DNA of 64,000 bases from Cyanobium sp. NIES-981 (GCF_900088535.1 NZ_LT578417.1:558001-622000); one strand, 5' to 3'. Positions 16,578-27,422 are shown, numbered from the stretch's first letter. Program-made: numbers and translations. The notes: a model not told the origin generated them from the sequence alone.

Positions 16578-17561
16578 TCAGAGTGACCCGGCCTTGAGTT
16601 GCCGCGCCGCCTCGACGATCTGATGGGGCTGGATGATCGTGAGGTTCTCCAGGACGCCGTTGTAGGGGGTGGGGATGTCCTGGGAGGACAGACGCACGGG
16701 CCTGGCATCGAGATCATCGAAGCAGTGCTCGGTGATCAGGGCCAGGAGCTCGGCGCCGATCCCACCGGTCTTCATGCACTCCTCCACCACGATCACCTTG
16801 TGGGTCTTGCGGATCGAGGCGGCGATGGTGGCCATGTCGAACGGCTTGAGGCTGATCAGATCGATCAGTTCCACATCCACGCCTTCGGCCTCCAGCTGCT
16901 GCACTGCCTTGAGGCAGTGGTGGCGCATGCGGGAATAGGTGAGAATGGTGACATCCTGGCCTTCGCGCACCACTTCAGCCTGATCGAGGGCACAGATGTA
17001 GTCGCCCTCGGGGATGTCCTCGCTGAGGTTGTAGAGCAGCACATGCTCGAAGAAGAGCACGGGGTTGTTGTCGCGAATCGCAGCCTTCATCAGCCCCTTG
17101 GCATTCGTGGGGGTGCTCACGGCCACGATCTTGATGCCCGGCACCGCATGGAAATAGGCCTCAAGACGCTGGCTGTGCTCCGCGCCTAGCTGGCGCCCCA
17201 CACCCCCGGGCCCTCTCACCACGGCTGGGATGGTGAAGTTGCCGCCGCTGGTGTACCGGAGCATCCCCATGTTGTTGGAGATCTGGTTGAAGGCCAGCAG
17301 CAGAAAGCCCATGTTCATGCCCTCCACGATCGGCCGCAGGCCAGTCATGGCGGCGCCGACGGCCATGCCGGTGAAGCTGTTCTCGGCGATCGGAGTGTCC
17401 AGGACCCGCAGCTCGCCGTACTTCTCGTAGAGGTCCTTGGTCACCTTGTAGGAGCCGCCGTACTGGCCCACGTCCTCCCCCATCACACACACGTGGGGAT
17501 CGCGGGCCATCTCCTCGTCGATGGCTTCGCGGAGAGCGTTGAACAGCAGCGTTTCGGCCAC
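16578..17561 (-). CDS. pdhB: Pyruvate dehydrogenase E1 component, beta subunit
   Basis: 327 residues from GTG 17561. Transketolase-like beta chain: [38 protein letters not shown], and C-terminal transketolase domain with [19 protein letters not shown]. Forms E1 with PdhA (not in the window) and decarboxylates pyruvate using thiamine diphosphate to feed acetyl-CoA production. Followed directly by secD-secF. Plant plastid PdhB is of the same type. Confidence 0.95.
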   Translation of the reverse strand: MAETLLFNALREAIDEEMARDPHVCVMGEDVGQYGGSYKVTKDLYEKYGELRVLDTPIAENSFTGMAVGAAMTGLRPIVEGMNMGFLLLAFNQISNNMGMLRYTSGGNFTIPAVVRGPGGVGRQLGAEHSQRLEAYFHAVPGIKIVAVSTPTNAKGLMKAAIRDNNPVLFFEHVLLYNLSEDIPEGDYICALDQAEVVREGQDVTILTYSRMRHHCLKAVQQLEAEGVDVELIDLISLKPFDMATIAASIRKTHKVIVVEECMKTGGIGAELLALITEHCFDDLDARPVRLSSQDIPTPYNGVLENLTIIQPHQIVEAARQLKAGSL

Positions 17562-17637
17562 GCGTCGGCAAGCACCATCTGGCCGCCAACTTATCTCAGT
17601 CCGGTTGGAGGAGGGCTGAGACGGGGCACCCTGCCGA

Positions 17638-17733
17638 TCAGCCTCCTGCGGCGAAGGTGCTCAGGATCAGTACGGAAAGCAGCATGCCCGGCAGCAGCAG
17701 GGTGACGAGCAGGCCCAGATCATGGGGAGTCAT
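17638..17733 (-). CDS. 31-residue single-span membrane peptide (small ORF)
   Basis: Reading the minus strand from ATG 17733 gives 31 codons to TGA at 17638: [20 protein letters not shown] followed by [11 protein letters not shown]. Nearly the whole peptide is one transmembrane helix. It lies in a 181-base gap between the DUF3082 gene and pdhB, same strand as both, with its start 9 bases after the preceding stop. Size and shape resemble small photosystem or NDH subunits, but it does not match PsbM, PsbT, PsbI, PetN, PetL or PsaM as I know them. Real-gene status is inferred from position and composition. Confidence 0.55.
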   Translation of the reverse strand: MTPHDLGLLVTLLLPGMLLSVLILSTFAAGG

Positions 17734-17742
17734 GGCCCGACG

Positions 17743-18084
17743 CTAGGGGCGATCCTCGGGGCTGGCCGGTGTCGGTGCGGATCCCGAGAAGAGACTGCGC
17801 AGGAACACCAGGCAGAGCCCCAGGGCGATGAAGCCGAAGCTGAAGGTGGCCAGGAAGGCCATCCCCACGATCAGGGTCTTGAGCGCCGTGGCGATGCTCT
17901 GGGCGATGGCCGAGCTGTAGTGGGGCGGATGCAGGGCGTAGTAGAGCGCCATGCGCCGGCTGAGGCCCAGACACAACCAGCTGAGCAGTCCGGCCGTGAG
18001 AGCTCCGGAGAGAAAGCTCAGCGGGCCCTTGCGGGCGGGCTGCGCGTCATGACCGGGGTCGGTGGGAGGGAGGGAGTCGCTCAC
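17743..18084 (-). CDS. DUF3082 membrane protein
   Basis: 113 residues from a GTG overlapping the ispE stop (GTGA). Two to three helices: [20 protein letters not shown], then [20 protein letters not shown], then [20 protein letters not shown]. The [20 protein letters not shown] stretch is typical of DUF3082, a cyanobacterial and plastid family of unknown function. It sits in the rsmA-ispE operon. Confidence 0.85.
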   Translation of the reverse strand: MSDSLPPTDPGHDAQPARKGPLSFLSGALTAGLLSWLCLGLSRRMALYYALHPPHYSSAIAQSIATALKTLIVGMAFLATFSFGFIALGLCLVFLRSLFSGSAPTPASPEDRP

Positions 18085-19028
18085 CCCTCCAGGCTGACAC
18101 CCCGCGGGCGCAGCCGGCAGGCCCAGCTGACGAAACCGCCGGCCTCGATTCCGCCGGCCAGCGCGGCCTGGGCGGCGAGGGCCTGATCGAGCTGGCCGAA
18201 CAGGGCGAACACACTGGGACCCGATCCACTCATGGCCACCGCCAGGGGACCGTTGGCCTGCCGCAGCAGCTCCAGCCCCGCCCGCACACTGGCCACCTCT
18301 GGCTCCACCACCTGCTGCAGGTCATTGCGCAGGGGGGGCAGGGCCAGGCCGGCCCTGCCCCCCGGCCCCAGGGCGTGCAACAGGGGCGACTGGCGCAGGG
18401 CATCCCGCCGCCGGGCGAAGTCCACCTCGGTGTGCAGGTAGGTGTGCTGGCGCTGCTCCCGGCAGAGGCGGTAGGCCCAGGGTGTGCTGACGCTCGCGTC
18501 CGGATGCTTGAGCAGCAGCACCGCCAGATCTGCGCTGCCCCCATCCCGCTGGGGTTCCAGCACCTCTCCGCGACCGAAGCAGAGCTGGGTGCCCCCGGCG
18601 AGGCAGAACGGCATGTCGGAGCCGAGGGTGGCGGCCATCTCCAGCAGGTCCTCCGGTGCGAAACCGAGCCCCCACACGGTGTTCAGCCCCACCAGGGCGG
18701 CGGCGCCATCACTGGAGCCCCCCGCCAGACCGGCGCCCACGGGGATGCGCTTCTGCAGATGGATCCGGGCACCGAGCTCCGGCAGTCCGGCCCTGGACCG
18801 CAGCAGCGCGGCGGCCTTCACGATCAGGTTGTCGCCGTCCACCGGCAGGGCCGGGTTGTCACAGCTGAGGGTGATGCCGCCATCGGCTGTGGGGGAGAGC
18901 TGAAGGGTATCCAGCAGGTCGATGCTCTGCATCACCATCGCCAGCTCATGGAAGCCGTCGCGGCGCAGGCCCAGCACCTCCAGGTGCAGATTGATCTTGG
19001 CGGGAGCCCAGACGGTCAGATCAGCCAT
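18081..19028 (-). CDS. ispE: 4-diphosphocytidyl-2-C-methyl-D-erythritol kinase
   Basis: 315 residues. GHMP kinase: [11 protein letters not shown] at the N-terminus, [20 protein letters not shown] as the ATP loop, and [13 protein letters not shown] near the C-terminus. Phosphorylates CDP-methylerythritol in the MEP pathway, feeding carotenoid, phytol and quinone side chains. The start overlaps the end of rsmA by 8 bases. Confidence 0.95.
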   Translation of the reverse strand: MADLTVWAPAKINLHLEVLGLRRDGFHELAMVMQSIDLLDTLQLSPTADGGITLSCDNPALPVDGDNLIVKAAALLRSRAGLPELGARIHLQKRIPVGAGLAGGSSDGAAALVGLNTVWGLGFAPEDLLEMAATLGSDMPFCLAGGTQLCFGRGEVLEPQRDGGSADLAVLLLKHPDASVSTPWAYRLCREQRQHTYLHTEVDFARRRDALRQSPLLHALGPGGRAGLALPPLRNDLQQVVEPEVASVRAGLELLRQANGPLAVAMSGSGPSVFALFGQLDQALAAQAALAGGIEAGGFVSWACRLRPRGVSLEG

Positions 19029-19863
19029 GGCATGCAGGGGGAGCGGGCAGGACGCCGGTGGAGCGATTCAAACCGGCAGCCAGCCGCAGCCAGGCCGCCG
19101 GGGCGATCTCCTGGGGGCGCTGCTGCAGGCCGATGCCCGCCTGCTCGGCCAGGTCCTGGAGCTCCCCCTCAGGGAGCAGCCCGGCCAGGCTGTTCCGCAG
19201 CATCTTGCGGCGGGCAGCGAAGCTGCGGCGCAGCAGCTGCTCTGTGGTTCGGGCCAGGGAGGCCTCGGGAAGCTCCCCCGCGCCGTGGGGCTCGATCAGG
19301 ATGACTTCTGACTGCACCTTCGGCGGCGGCTGGAAGCAGCGCGGAGGCACCGGGCACACCGTGCGGCACTCCCCCAGCAGCTGCATGCGCACGCTCAGCG
19401 CCGAGTAGGCCGGGCTGCCGGGGCTGCAGCGGATGCGCTCAGCCACCTCCCGCTGCAACAGGAGCACCAGCCGCCGGTACGGCGGCTGCACGGGACGGTC
19501 GAGGCGGCCCACCAGACGCTCCAGCAGCGGGCCGGTGATGTTGTAGGGGATGTTGGCCACCACCTTGTCAGCCGGGGGGAGGGAAAGGGCGAGGGCATCG
19601 CCCTGATGCAGGGCGAAGCGGGGATCGCCGCCGAAGCGTTGCCGCAGGCCCGCCACCAGGTCGCGATCCAGCTCCACCGCCGCCACCGCCGCCGCCCCGC
19701 TGGCCAGGAGCCTTCCGGTGAGGGCTCCGCGCCCCGGACCGATCTCCAGCACCCGCTCCTCAGGCCGCAGGTCCGCCGCAGCCACGATCCGATCCAGCAC
19801 CGCCGCATCGGTGAGCCAGTGCTGGCCGAAGCGCTTGCGGGCGCGGTGGGCGGCGAAGGACAT
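19021..19863 (-). CDS. rsmA: 16S rRNA adenine(1518/1519) dimethyltransferase RsmA
   Basis: 280 residues from ATG 19863. [17 protein letters not shown] opening, SAM loop [12 protein letters not shown], catalytic [12 protein letters not shown] (N-x-P-Y), and a C-terminal helical domain with [19 protein letters not shown]. Dimethylates two adenosines in helix 45 of 16S rRNA late in 30S assembly (ksgA). First gene of the minus-strand run that continues through ispE. Confidence 0.95.
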   Translation of the reverse strand: MSFAAHRARKRFGQHWLTDAAVLDRIVAAADLRPEERVLEIGPGRGALTGRLLASGAAAVAAVELDRDLVAGLRQRFGGDPRFALHQGDALALSLPPADKVVANIPYNITGPLLERLVGRLDRPVQPPYRRLVLLLQREVAERIRCSPGSPAYSALSVRMQLLGECRTVCPVPPRCFQPPPKVQSEVILIEPHGAGELPEASLARTTEQLLRRSFAARRKMLRNSLAGLLPEGELQDLAEQAGIGLQQRPQEIAPAAWLRLAAGLNRSTGVLPAPPACHG

Positions 19864-19995
19864 GGCGGCGGCACGATCCCCCCAGACTGCCTGCCGGTGT
19901 TCCCCGGCGGCGCCGCAGTGGCTGCGGCGCTAGACCGGACGTTGACCCCCTCCCGGGCTTGCGACATCCCGGGGCTTCCGACACCTGGGCCTGCC

Positions 19996-20277
19996 GTGAT
20001 CAGTCCTGCCTTGCTTCTGGTTTCCCTGACGGCCCTGGCCCTCACGGCCCCCGCCGCCGGAGCCGGCAGCATCACGGCGGGTTCGGTGTGGGACCGGGAC
20101 AATGCCCTGCAGCGCGCCCGTGAACAGATGCCCAAGGGGGCCACGGAGACGCGCAACCGCTGCGAGGAGGTGGAGGTGGGCATGAACAACGTGCGCTACC
20201 GCTGCACGGTCTGGTACGACACCCCCCCGGCCGCTCCCACGGCCGCTCCCATGGCTGCTCCGACGGTGGAACCCTGA
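19996..20277 (+). CDS. Small secreted protein, unknown
   Basis: 93 residues from GTG 19996. A signal peptide is evident: LLLVSLTALALTAPAAGAGS, with likely cleavage after AGA. The mature part is about 70 residues, has two cysteines (NRCEEVEV and YRCTVWYD) that may pair, and ends in a repetitive Pro/Thr/Ala tail (three PxAAP-like units). The divergent neighbour is rsmA. Function unknown; periplasmic or lumenal location inferred. Confidence 0.65.
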   Translation: MISPALLLVSLTALALTAPAAGAGSITAGSVWDRDNALQRAREQMPKGATETRNRCEEVEVGMNNVRYRCTVWYDTPPAAPTAAPMAAPTVEP

Positions 20278-20340
20278 GCCGCTGACACCCTGGTGCAGGG
20301 CGCCAGGAGCAGGGCGCCAGAACGGTGCGGGTGAGCCGAC

Positions 20341-20709
20341 CTAGGCGGTGACCCGGATCCAGCGCACCGGCCGTCTGGAGGGCGGCAGGGGCACCAGGGC
20401 GTAGACCTGCTCCACGGGGGCCCCGGCCCACTCGGGATGCTCCAGCAGCCAGCAGGCCCAGCTGCGCTCCAGCCGGATGCGCTTGGCCGCTCCCAGCGCC
20501 GCCCGGCCCCAGCCATCCGGGCCGCTGCGGGAGCGTGCCTTCACCTCCACCAGCAGCAGCCGCGGCGGCTTCACCAGCACCAGATCCAGCTCGCCCCAGC
20601 GGCAGCGCCACTGCCGATCCAGCAGCGTCCAGCCCCGCGCCCGCAGCAACCGCAGGGCACGCTGCTCGGCCCAGTTGCCCTGGCGCTGGGTGGGTGAAGG
20701 GGTCGCCAA
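20341..20709 (-). CDS. YraN/UPF0102 family endonuclease-like protein
   Basis: 122 residues from TTG 20709; no ATG or GTG exists before an upstream in-frame stop, and a GGGAG lies about 6 bases before the TTG. RQGNWAEQRALRLLRARGW, then CRWGELDLVLV and LLLVEVKARS give the G-E-x-D...E-V-K residues of a PD-(D/E)XK nuclease fold. UPF0102 proteins are conserved but their substrate is not settled; Holliday-junction-resolvase-like activity has been suggested from structure. Confidence 0.85.
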   Translation of the reverse strand: MATPSPTQRQGNWAEQRALRLLRARGWTLLDRQWRCRWGELDLVLVKPPRLLLVEVKARSRSGPDGWGRAALGAAKRIRLERSWACWLLEHPEWAGAPVEQVYALVPLPPSRRPVRWIRVTA

Positions 20710-20840
20710 CAGCTCTCCCGGGGGCGGACAGGCTCAGGTTTGCCACCCGGGTCCGGGAACCGGGACCAGCGGGACGCTTCGGCGAGGATGGGAGGGCGGC
20801 GCCAACGCCGTGAACTCCCTGCAGCGACGAGGACGTGGCC

Positions 20841-21368
20841 ATGGCCCGCAGAACAACGGCCCCTTCACGCCCCGGCGGCCAGGCGCCGTTCTGGCTGATC
20901 AGCCTGCTGACGCTGGCATTGGCCCTTCCCCTCGGCTGGCTGGTGCCGTCCCCTGCTCTCGCCGCGGTGGATGTGGCCAAGCAGGTGCTGATCGGCGCCG
21001 ACTACCACGGCCAGGACCTGCGGGGCGGCACCTTCAACCTCACCAACCTGCGCGACGCCGATCTCTCGGGCTCCGATCTGCAGGGCGCCAGCCTGTTCGG
21101 CGCCAAGCTGCAGGATGCCGACCTGAGCAACACCAACCTGCGGGAAGCCACGCTCGATTCGGCCGTGTTCAACGGCACCGACCTCACCAATGCGGTGCTG
21201 GAGGACGCCTTCGCCTTCAACACCAAATTCACGGATGTGATCATCGACGGGGCCGACTTCACGAACGTGCCCCTGCGGGGCGATGCGCTGAAAGCGCTCT
21301 GCGCCGTGGCCGGGGGCACCAACCCCGTCACCGGCCGCCGGACCCGCGACACACTGGGTTGCAGCTGA
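20841..21368 (+). CDS. Pentapeptide-repeat protein, probably lumenal or periplasmic
   Basis: 175 residues from ATG 20841 (GTG 20835 is in frame). N-terminal signal segment: Arg pair, PFWLISLLTLALALPLGWLV, then cleavage candidates at ALAA. About 16 pentapeptide units A(D/N)LxX follow (GADYHGQDLRGGTFNLTNLR, ADLSGSDLQGASLFGAKLQD), forming a right-handed quadrilateral beta-helix, then LKALCAVAGGTNPVTGRRTR with a cysteine at each end. This matches thylakoid lumenal TL15/TL17-type proteins. Function unknown. Confidence 0.85.
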   Translation: MARRTTAPSRPGGQAPFWLISLLTLALALPLGWLVPSPALAAVDVAKQVLIGADYHGQDLRGGTFNLTNLRDADLSGSDLQGASLFGAKLQDADLSNTNLREATLDSAVFNGTDLTNAVLEDAFAFNTKFTDVIIDGADFTNVPLRGDALKALCAVAGGTNPVTGRRTRDTLGCS

Positions 21369-21395
21369 GCCCGGCACGGTTCCGGGGCCCTCCCC

Positions 21396-21824
21396 ATGAG
21401 CTTCGATGCCCGCAGCCTGGAGCACCTCCAGCAACTGGGTCGCACCCTGCCCAAGCCCCTGCCCAAGCCAGAGGCACCGCCGCCGCCGGCCCGGGCTGAT
21501 CGGCCCCGCCACAAGGTGGAGACCGAAACCGATCCGGACGCCTTGTTCCGGGAGCTGATGCGGGCCAGCCCGGACGGCAGCGTGCCGCCCCACCTGCTGG
21601 ATCGCCTCCGCTCCCTCGAAGCGCAGCGCCGCCAGAGCCAGGCCGCCCCGCTGACCTCCTCCCCCGCCGCGGGCAGCGAGACCCCCGGCGCCACAGGCAC
21701 GCCGCCCGTGCCCCGAGCCCGCAACCGGGCCCTCGGCCGCGCCAACCCCCATCTGGCCCAGGACCATGCAGACCTCTACACCGCCTTTCAGCAGCTGCTG
21801 CTGGAGGACGAGGACGATCCCTGA
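21396..21824 (+). CDS. Pro/Arg-rich soluble protein, unknown
   Basis: 142 residues from ATG 21396. N-terminal helix SFDARSLEHLQQLGRTLPK, a proline-rich stretch (KPLPKPEAPPPPARADRPRH), an acidic/helical part DPDALFRELMRASPDG, a low-complexity linker, and a C-terminal helix HADLYTAFQQLLLEDEDDP. No signal or membrane segment. I do not recognise a family, but the helices flanking disordered linkers look like a real protein. Confidence 0.6.
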   Translation: MSFDARSLEHLQQLGRTLPKPLPKPEAPPPPARADRPRHKVETETDPDALFRELMRASPDGSVPPHLLDRLRSLEAQRRQSQAAPLTSSPAAGSETPGATGTPPVPRARNRALGRANPHLAQDHADLYTAFQQLLLEDEDDP

Positions 21825-21858
21825 CTCCGCAGGCAGACGCCTGCCCGGCGCGGCAGCG

Positions 21859-22185
21859 ATGGCTGCCGTCATGCCGCTGCTCGCGGCCGCTGCGGTGGCG
21901 GCGGCATCCCCGGCGGCGGGCGCCCCGCTGAGCGAGAAGGAGGCCTTCATGCTGATGTTCGGCAAGGGGAACGGGGCGATGCGCACCCTCTGCGTGCTGG
22001 AGCGAGACGGCCTGATCACCGCGGAGCAGCGCCGCCGCTACAGCGAGACCCTCACCCCCCTGCTGCTGGAGCGCGCCGACGACGCGGTGGCCCGCCGGAA
22101 TCTGCGGGTGGGGATGGCCTTCGCCGATGGCCGGGCCAGCCTGTGCCCTTCGTCGGTCTTCAGCGGCGGCGTAGGCACTCCGTAG
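21859..22185 (+). CDS. Small secreted protein, unknown
   Basis: 108 residues from ATG 21859. Signal peptide MAAVMPLLAAAAVAAASPAA followed by GAPLSEKEAFMLMFGKGNGA. The mature portion has two cysteines (RTLCVLERDGLI, ASLCPSSVF) and helices with RRRYSETLTPLLLERADDAV. Preceded by the Pro/Arg-rich gene, followed after 39 bases by gap. No family recognised. Confidence 0.6.
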   Translation: MAAVMPLLAAAAVAAASPAAGAPLSEKEAFMLMFGKGNGAMRTLCVLERDGLITAEQRRRYSETLTPLLLERADDAVARRNLRVGMAFADGRASLCPSSVFSGGVGTP

Positions 22186-23226
<1,041 letters not shown>

Positions 23227-23309
23227 GGCTGGCCTAAGCCACGCTTTGTCACAACCGCTGGCGCGTTGGCGTCCCTGCCCCTAGACAGCAGCGACGCCGC
23301 GCTTCCGCC

Positions 23310-23627
23310 ATGCGCCTGATCGAAGCCTTCACCTCAGCCTGGAGCCGCTCGTTCGACTACAGCGGGCGCTCCAACCGCGGTGACTACTGGTGGTTCGTGC
23401 TGGCGAACCTGATCATCGGGATCCTGCTGCAGCTGATCTCCGACAAGCTGTACACCGTGTACGCCGTGGCCAGCCTGCTGCCGGGCATCCCCATCTGCGT
23501 GCGCCGGCTGCGGGACATCGGCAAACCCTGGCCCTGGCTGCTCATCGGCCTGATTCCAATCGTGGGGGCGATCTGGCTGATCGTGCTCTTCTGCCAGCCC
23601 TCCTTGGCGCCCTCCGTGACGGCCTGA
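23310..23627 (+). CDS. DUF805 membrane protein
   Basis: 105 residues. Opens FTSAWSRSFDYSGRSNRGDY with the DUF805 signature F-x-G-R-(S/A)-x-R-x-(D/E)-(Y/F)W, then WWFVLANLIIGILLQLI, a middle loop with VRRLRDIGKPWPWLL (R-R-L-x-D), and a last helix IPIVGAIWLIVLFCQP. Three to four membrane spans. Role unknown in the family. Confidence 0.88.
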   Translation: MRLIEAFTSAWSRSFDYSGRSNRGDYWWFVLANLIIGILLQLISDKLYTVYAVASLLPGIPICVRRLRDIGKPWPWLLIGLIPIVGAIWLIVLFCQPSLAPSVTA

Positions 23628-23668
23628 GACAGGGGTGGGCACTGATCTGGAGAGTTCTCCTCTCCGCC

Positions 23669-24103
23669 GTGCCCACGCCTCCACCCGCCGCCGCCTTCCC
23701 CCCATCAGCTCCGGCCTCGCTTCCGGCCTCGTCCGCCGCCCTGATCTCCCTGGTGGATCCGCGCTGCGGCGACCAGATGCACTGGTGGCTGGAGGCCGAT
23801 GGCTTTCCTCAGCGCATCGCCGGTCTGCTGGGAGCACCCCTGCGGAGCAGCGGGCAGCCCGCCACCACGACCCTGGAGCTGCTGGAGGTGTTCTCTCCCC
23901 TGCCCGTGCTGCCTGCCGCCGCCGCCCACCCCGCCTGCCGCACGGCTGGCTACCGGTATCTGCTCTGCGGGCATCGCCACGGCTTTCGCCTCTCCTGCTG
24001 GCGGCAGCACCCGGGCACGCCCGGCTGGCAGCGGCGCTGCGGACCGATGGCCCTGCCGGCCTTCATCCGGCACTTCGCCGCCCCTCGCGATGCATCCAGC
24101 TGA
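23669..24103 (+). CDS. Hypothetical protein, cysteine/histidine/proline-rich
   Basis: 144 residues from GTG 23669. Pro/Ala-rich N-terminus, then DPRCGDQMHWWLEADGFPQR, TLELLEVFSPLPVLPAAAAH, and C-terminal CGHRHGFRLSCWRQHPGTPG. The Cys/His-rich end and the absence of a better frame make it plausible, but no family is recognised and the last 41 bases overlap the convergent sdhB gene. Confidence 0.42.
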   Translation: MPTPPPAAAFPPSAPASLPASSAALISLVDPRCGDQMHWWLEADGFPQRIAGLLGAPLRSSGQPATTTLELLEVFSPLPVLPAAAAHPACRTAGYRYLLCGHRHGFRLSCWRQHPGTPGWQRRCGPMALPAFIRHFAAPRDASS

Positions 24104-24815
24104 TCCAGTCGGCGGAGATCTGCTGGGGGCACACCGCCTCGCACTCCAGGTGGCTGCTGCAGCTGCCGAACCCCTCCTCCTCCATCCGCTGCTGCAGGGC
24201 CCGGGCCCGCCGCGCCCGCTCCGGCTGGCCCTGGGGCAGCTGGCCCAGGTGGGCCAGCTTGGCCGCCACGAACAGGCTGGCGGAGGCGTTGCGGCAGCTC
24301 GCCACGCAGGCGCCGCAGCCGATGCAGGTGGCGGTGTCGAAGGCCGAACGGGCCTGCTCCGCCCCCACCAGCATGGCGTTGCCGTCGGCGGCCTGGCCGG
24401 TGTTCACCGAGCAGTAGCCCCCCGCGGCGATCAGCCGGTCCAGGGCGGAGCGGTCCACCACCAGATCCTGCACGGGCGGGAAGGCCGTGGCCCGCCAGGG
24501 CTCCAGCGTGAGGGTGGCACCGCTCTCGAACTGGCGCAGATAGAGCTGGCACACGCTGGTGGCGCTGCGGGGACCATGGGCCTGGCCGTTCACCAGGAAG
24601 CCGCAGCTCCCGCAGATGCCCTCCCGGCAGTCGTGCTCGAAATTCACGGGCCGCTCCCCCGCCGCGATCAGTCCTTCGTTGAGCTGATCGAGCGCCTCCA
24701 GCACGGAGAGATCCGCCGACACCCCGTCCAGCCGATAGTCGCGGAAGCCACCGGGGCTCCCCGGGGATTCCTGCCGCCAGATGCGCAGCGTCAGGGACAG
24801 CGTTCGGCTGCTCAT
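24063..24815 (-). CDS. sdhB: Succinate dehydrogenase/fumarate reductase iron-sulfur subunit (type B)
   Basis: 250 residues. N-terminal plant-type ferredoxin domain binds [2Fe-2S] via [16 protein letters not shown]; the C-terminal domain has [11 protein letters not shown] for [4Fe-4S] and [12 protein letters not shown] for the remaining centre. Carries electrons between the flavoprotein and cytochrome b. The ATG overlaps the sdhA stop as ATGA. Cysteine spacing and the gene order C-A-B match the type-B enzymes of Bacillus/Wolinella and Bacteroidetes. Confidence 0.92.
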   Translation of the reverse strand: MSSRTLSLTLRIWRQESPGSPGGFRDYRLDGVSADLSVLEALDQLNEGLIAAGERPVNFEHDCREGICGSCGFLVNGQAHGPRSATSVCQLYLRQFESGATLTLEPWRATAFPPVQDLVVDRSALDRLIAAGGYCSVNTGQAADGNAMLVGAEQARSAFDTATCIGCGACVASCRNASASLFVAAKLAHLGQLPQGQPERARRARALQQRMEEEGFGSCSSHLECEAVCPQQISADWISWMHREGRRSAG

Positions 24816-26728
24816 CGGTAGTTGCGGGTGGAGGGCTGCAGCACCGTGAACTGCAGCGGCTCGGCATGGCGCAAGGGCTCCGCGCCTGGCCGGTGTTCCC
24901 AGGCGGCGATGTGGGCGAAGTTGGCGTCATCGCGGCGGGCTTCGCCTTCCGGCGTCTGGTGGTCCTCGCGGAAGTGGGCCCCACAGGATTCCTCCCGGGC
25001 CAGGGCATCGCGGAGCATCAACCGGGCCAGGCCGAAGAAGTCGCTCAGCCGCAGCGCCTTCTCCAGTTCGGGGTTGGGGCCCTCACCGCTCCCCGGCACC
25101 CGCACCTCCGTCAGGAAGCGCTGCTCCAGCTGCTCCACCTCCCTGAGGCCGCTCCGCAGTCCCTGCGCGTCGCGGCTGATGCCGCAGTGCCGGATCATCA
25201 CCGCGCCCAGCTCCCGGTGGAAGGCATCCACCGGCCGGGCTCCCGGCACCTGGAGCAGGGCCTCGATCCTGGCGGCGGCCCGTGCGAGGGCCTCCCGGCA
25301 GGACGGATGGGTCGCCTCAACGCTGGGGGTTCCATGGCCGGCCAGCCAGGCCGTCACCGTGAGTGGAGCGATGAAATAGCCGTCCGCCAGGCCCTGCATC
25401 AGGGCACTGGCCCCGAGCCGGTTGGCGCCGTGCTCGGAGAAGTTGGCCTCCCCGAGCACGAACAGTCCGGGGATCGAACTCATCAGCTGGTAGTCCACCC
25501 ACAGGCCCCCCATCGTGTAGTGGGGTGCCGGATAGATCCGCAGGGGCGTGGTGTACGGATCGGCTCCGCTGATCCGCTCGTACATCTCCAGCAGATTGCC
25601 GTAGCGGGCCTCGATCACCTGCCTTCCCTGGCTGGCGATGGCGTCCCGCAGATCGAGGTACACCGAGCGGCCGCCGGGCCCGACGCCATGGCCGGCGTCG
25701 CAGAGTTCGCGGGCCCGGCGGGAGGCCAGGTCGCGCGGCACCATGTTGCCGTAGCTCGGATAGAGGCGCTCCAGGAAATAGTCGCGCTCGTGTTCGGGAA
25801 TCCCGGCCGGATCCCGCTCGTCGCCGGGGCGGAGCGGCAGCCACACCCGCCCGTCGTTGCGCAGGCTCTCGCTCATCAGCGTGAGCTTGCTCTGGTAGGC
25901 GTCGCCGCTGGGAATGCAGGTGGGATGGATCTGGGTGAAACAGGGGTTGGCGAACAGGGCGCCCTGCAGATGGGCCCGCCAGATCGCACTGGCATTCGAT
26001 TTCAGTGCGTTGGTGGAGAGGAAATACACGTTGCTGTAGCCCCCGGTGGCCAGCAGCACCGCCTGGGCGGTGTGCACCTCGAGGGCGCCGCTGAGCAGAT
26101 CGCGGCACACCACGCCGCGGGCCACCCCATCCACCGTGATGATCTCCAGCACGTCGCGCCGGCAGAGCAGTTCCACCCGGCCGGCCTCCACCTGGCGCAT
26201 CAGGGCCTGGTAGGCGCCGTAGAGCAGCTGCTGGCCGGTCTGGCCGCGGGCGTAGAAGGTGCGGCTCACCAGGGCACCGCCGAAGTTGCGGGTGGTGAGG
26301 GTGCCGCCGTACTCCCGGGCGAAGGGCACGCCCTGGGCCACGCACTGGTCGATGATGCCGCTGCTGATCTCCGCCAGGCGGTGGCAGCCCGCTTCGCGGG
26401 CCCGGAAATCGCCGCCCCGCAGCGTATCGGCGAAGAGGCGGCTGACGCTGTCGCCATCGGCCGCTCCGGGCCGGGCGGCATTGATGCCTCCCTGGGCCGC
26501 CACCGAGTGGGCCCGCCGGGGGCTGTCGTGGAAGCAGAGCACCCGCACCCGGTAGCCCTGCTCGGCCAGGGTGGCGGCCGCCGATGCTCCGGCCAGCCCC
26601 GTGCCCACCACCAGCAGCCGCAGCTGGGCCTTGCGCTGCGGGCTGATCAGGGGCATGGCCTCCCGCTGGCGGCACCAGCCATCGGCCAGCGGGCCGCCGG
26701 GCAGTCGTGCATCCGGCAGGCCGCTCAC
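24812..26728 (-). CDS. sdhA: Succinate dehydrogenase/fumarate reductase flavoprotein (type B)
   Basis: 638 residues from GTG 26728, which overlaps the sdhC stop as GTGA. The start [13 protein letters not shown] corresponds to the N-terminus of Bacteroidetes/Wolinella-like Frd[21 protein letters not shown] is the FAD loop; [15 protein letters not shown] holds the covalent-FAD histidine; [33 protein letters not shown] and [11 protein letters not shown] form the dicarboxylate site. Interconverts succinate and fumarate at the membrane. The frame is open further upstream across sdhC, but that is composition, not a fusion. Confidence 0.93.
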   Translation of the reverse strand: MSGLPDARLPGGPLADGWCRQREAMPLISPQRKAQLRLLVVGTGLAGASAAATLAEQGYRVRVLCFHDSPRRAHSVAAQGGINAARPGAADGDSVSRLFADTLRGGDFRAREAGCHRLAEISSGIIDQCVAQGVPFAREYGGTLTTRNFGGALVSRTFYARGQTGQQLLYGAYQALMRQVEAGRVELLCRRDVLEIITVDGVARGVVCRDLLSGALEVHTAQAVLLATGGYSNVYFLSTNALKSNASAIWRAHLQGALFANPCFTQIHPTCIPSGDAYQSKLTLMSESLRNDGRVWLPLRPGDERDPAGIPEHERDYFLERLYPSYGNMVPRDLASRRARELCDAGHGVGPGGRSVYLDLRDAIASQGRQVIEARYGNLLEMYERISGADPYTTPLRIYPAPHYTMGGLWVDYQLMSSIPGLFVLGEANFSEHGANRLGASALMQGLADGYFIAPLTVTAWLAGHGTPSVEATHPSCREALARAAARIEALLQVPGARPVDAFHRELGAVMIRHCGISRDAQGLRSGLREVEQLEQRFLTEVRVPGSGEGPNPELEKALRLSDFFGLARLMLRDALAREESCGAHFREDHQTPEGEARRDDANFAHIAAWEHRPGAEPLRHAEPLQFTVLQPSTRNYR

Positions 26729-27369
26729 GGGGCCACCCCCAGCACCAGGGCCACGGCTGCAAAACCCACCCCGAGCACCAGGGCCAGGCTGCGGCCCGCG
26801 GCCCGGATCAGGGCGCCGTTGGCCGGATCCAGCAGCCCCAGGCTGCGGTGGGCCGCTTCCGTGCCATGCCAGAGGTGCAGGCCCACGGCCAGGGCGGCGG
26901 CCCCATACAGGGCCAGGGAGGCCGGCTGCGCCAGCACCGCCCGCAGGGTGGCCAGCTCCTCGCCGGCCTGGGGACGGGGCCAGCGCAGCTGGGCCAGGTG
27001 CACCCCGAGGAACAGCAGCAGCAGCGCCCCACCGGCGGCCTGGCTGCGGGCGGCCAGGGCGGCGAGGGGCTCGCCGCGGCGGCTCACCAGGGCGGCGGTG
27101 TTGCCGGCACGACGGTTGGCCAGGCGCTTCGCCAGACCCAGGGCCAGATGGGCCATGGCCAGCCCCAGCAGTGCCAGCTCCACGGCCGGCAGCCAGGCCG
27201 CCTGATGCAGCCGCACCGCGTAGGCTTCGAACCGCACCGGTGCCACCGCGGCCAGGGCGATGCCCCCCAGGTGCACCACGAGAAACAGCACCAGCAGCAA
27301 CCCGGCGGCAGCTGTCCAGACCCTGGCCTTCTCCGCCCCGATCACCGCGCGCCGCCTGGATGGGTGCAT
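26725..27369 (-). CDS. sdhC: Succinate dehydrogenase cytochrome b558-type membrane anchor (type B)
   Basis: 214 residues from ATG 27369 (GTG at 27378 is possible). Five hydrophobic helices: [80 protein letters not shown], and [20 protein letters not shown]. Histidines in four helices (VVHLGG, MAHLAL, GVHLAQ, GLHLWHG) could ligate two hemes. A single five-helix anchor with two hemes defines type-B quinone oxidoreductases such as B. subtilis SdhC. First gene of sdhCAB; its start lies 54 bases from a LexA box. Confidence 0.85.
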   Translation of the reverse strand: MHPSRRRAVIGAEKARVWTAAAGLLLVLFLVVHLGGIALAAVAPVRFEAYAVRLHQAAWLPAVELALLGLAMAHLALGLAKRLANRRAGNTAALVSRRGEPLAALAARSQAAGGALLLLFLGVHLAQLRWPRPQAGEELATLRAVLAQPASLALYGAAALAVGLHLWHGTEAAHRSLGLLDPANGALIRAAGRSLALVLGVGFAAVALVLGVAP

Positions 27370-27422
27370 CGTATTCACGATCCGGCGGCCGCGCCCCTGC
27401 CTGCGCCCGCGCTCCATTCAGC

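Noticed and set aside
23635-24417. A 260-residue plus-strand frame over sdhB
   Set aside because: Its C-terminal half is antisense to the iron-sulfur motifs of sdhB; Ser/Arg/Ala-rich with no family signals.
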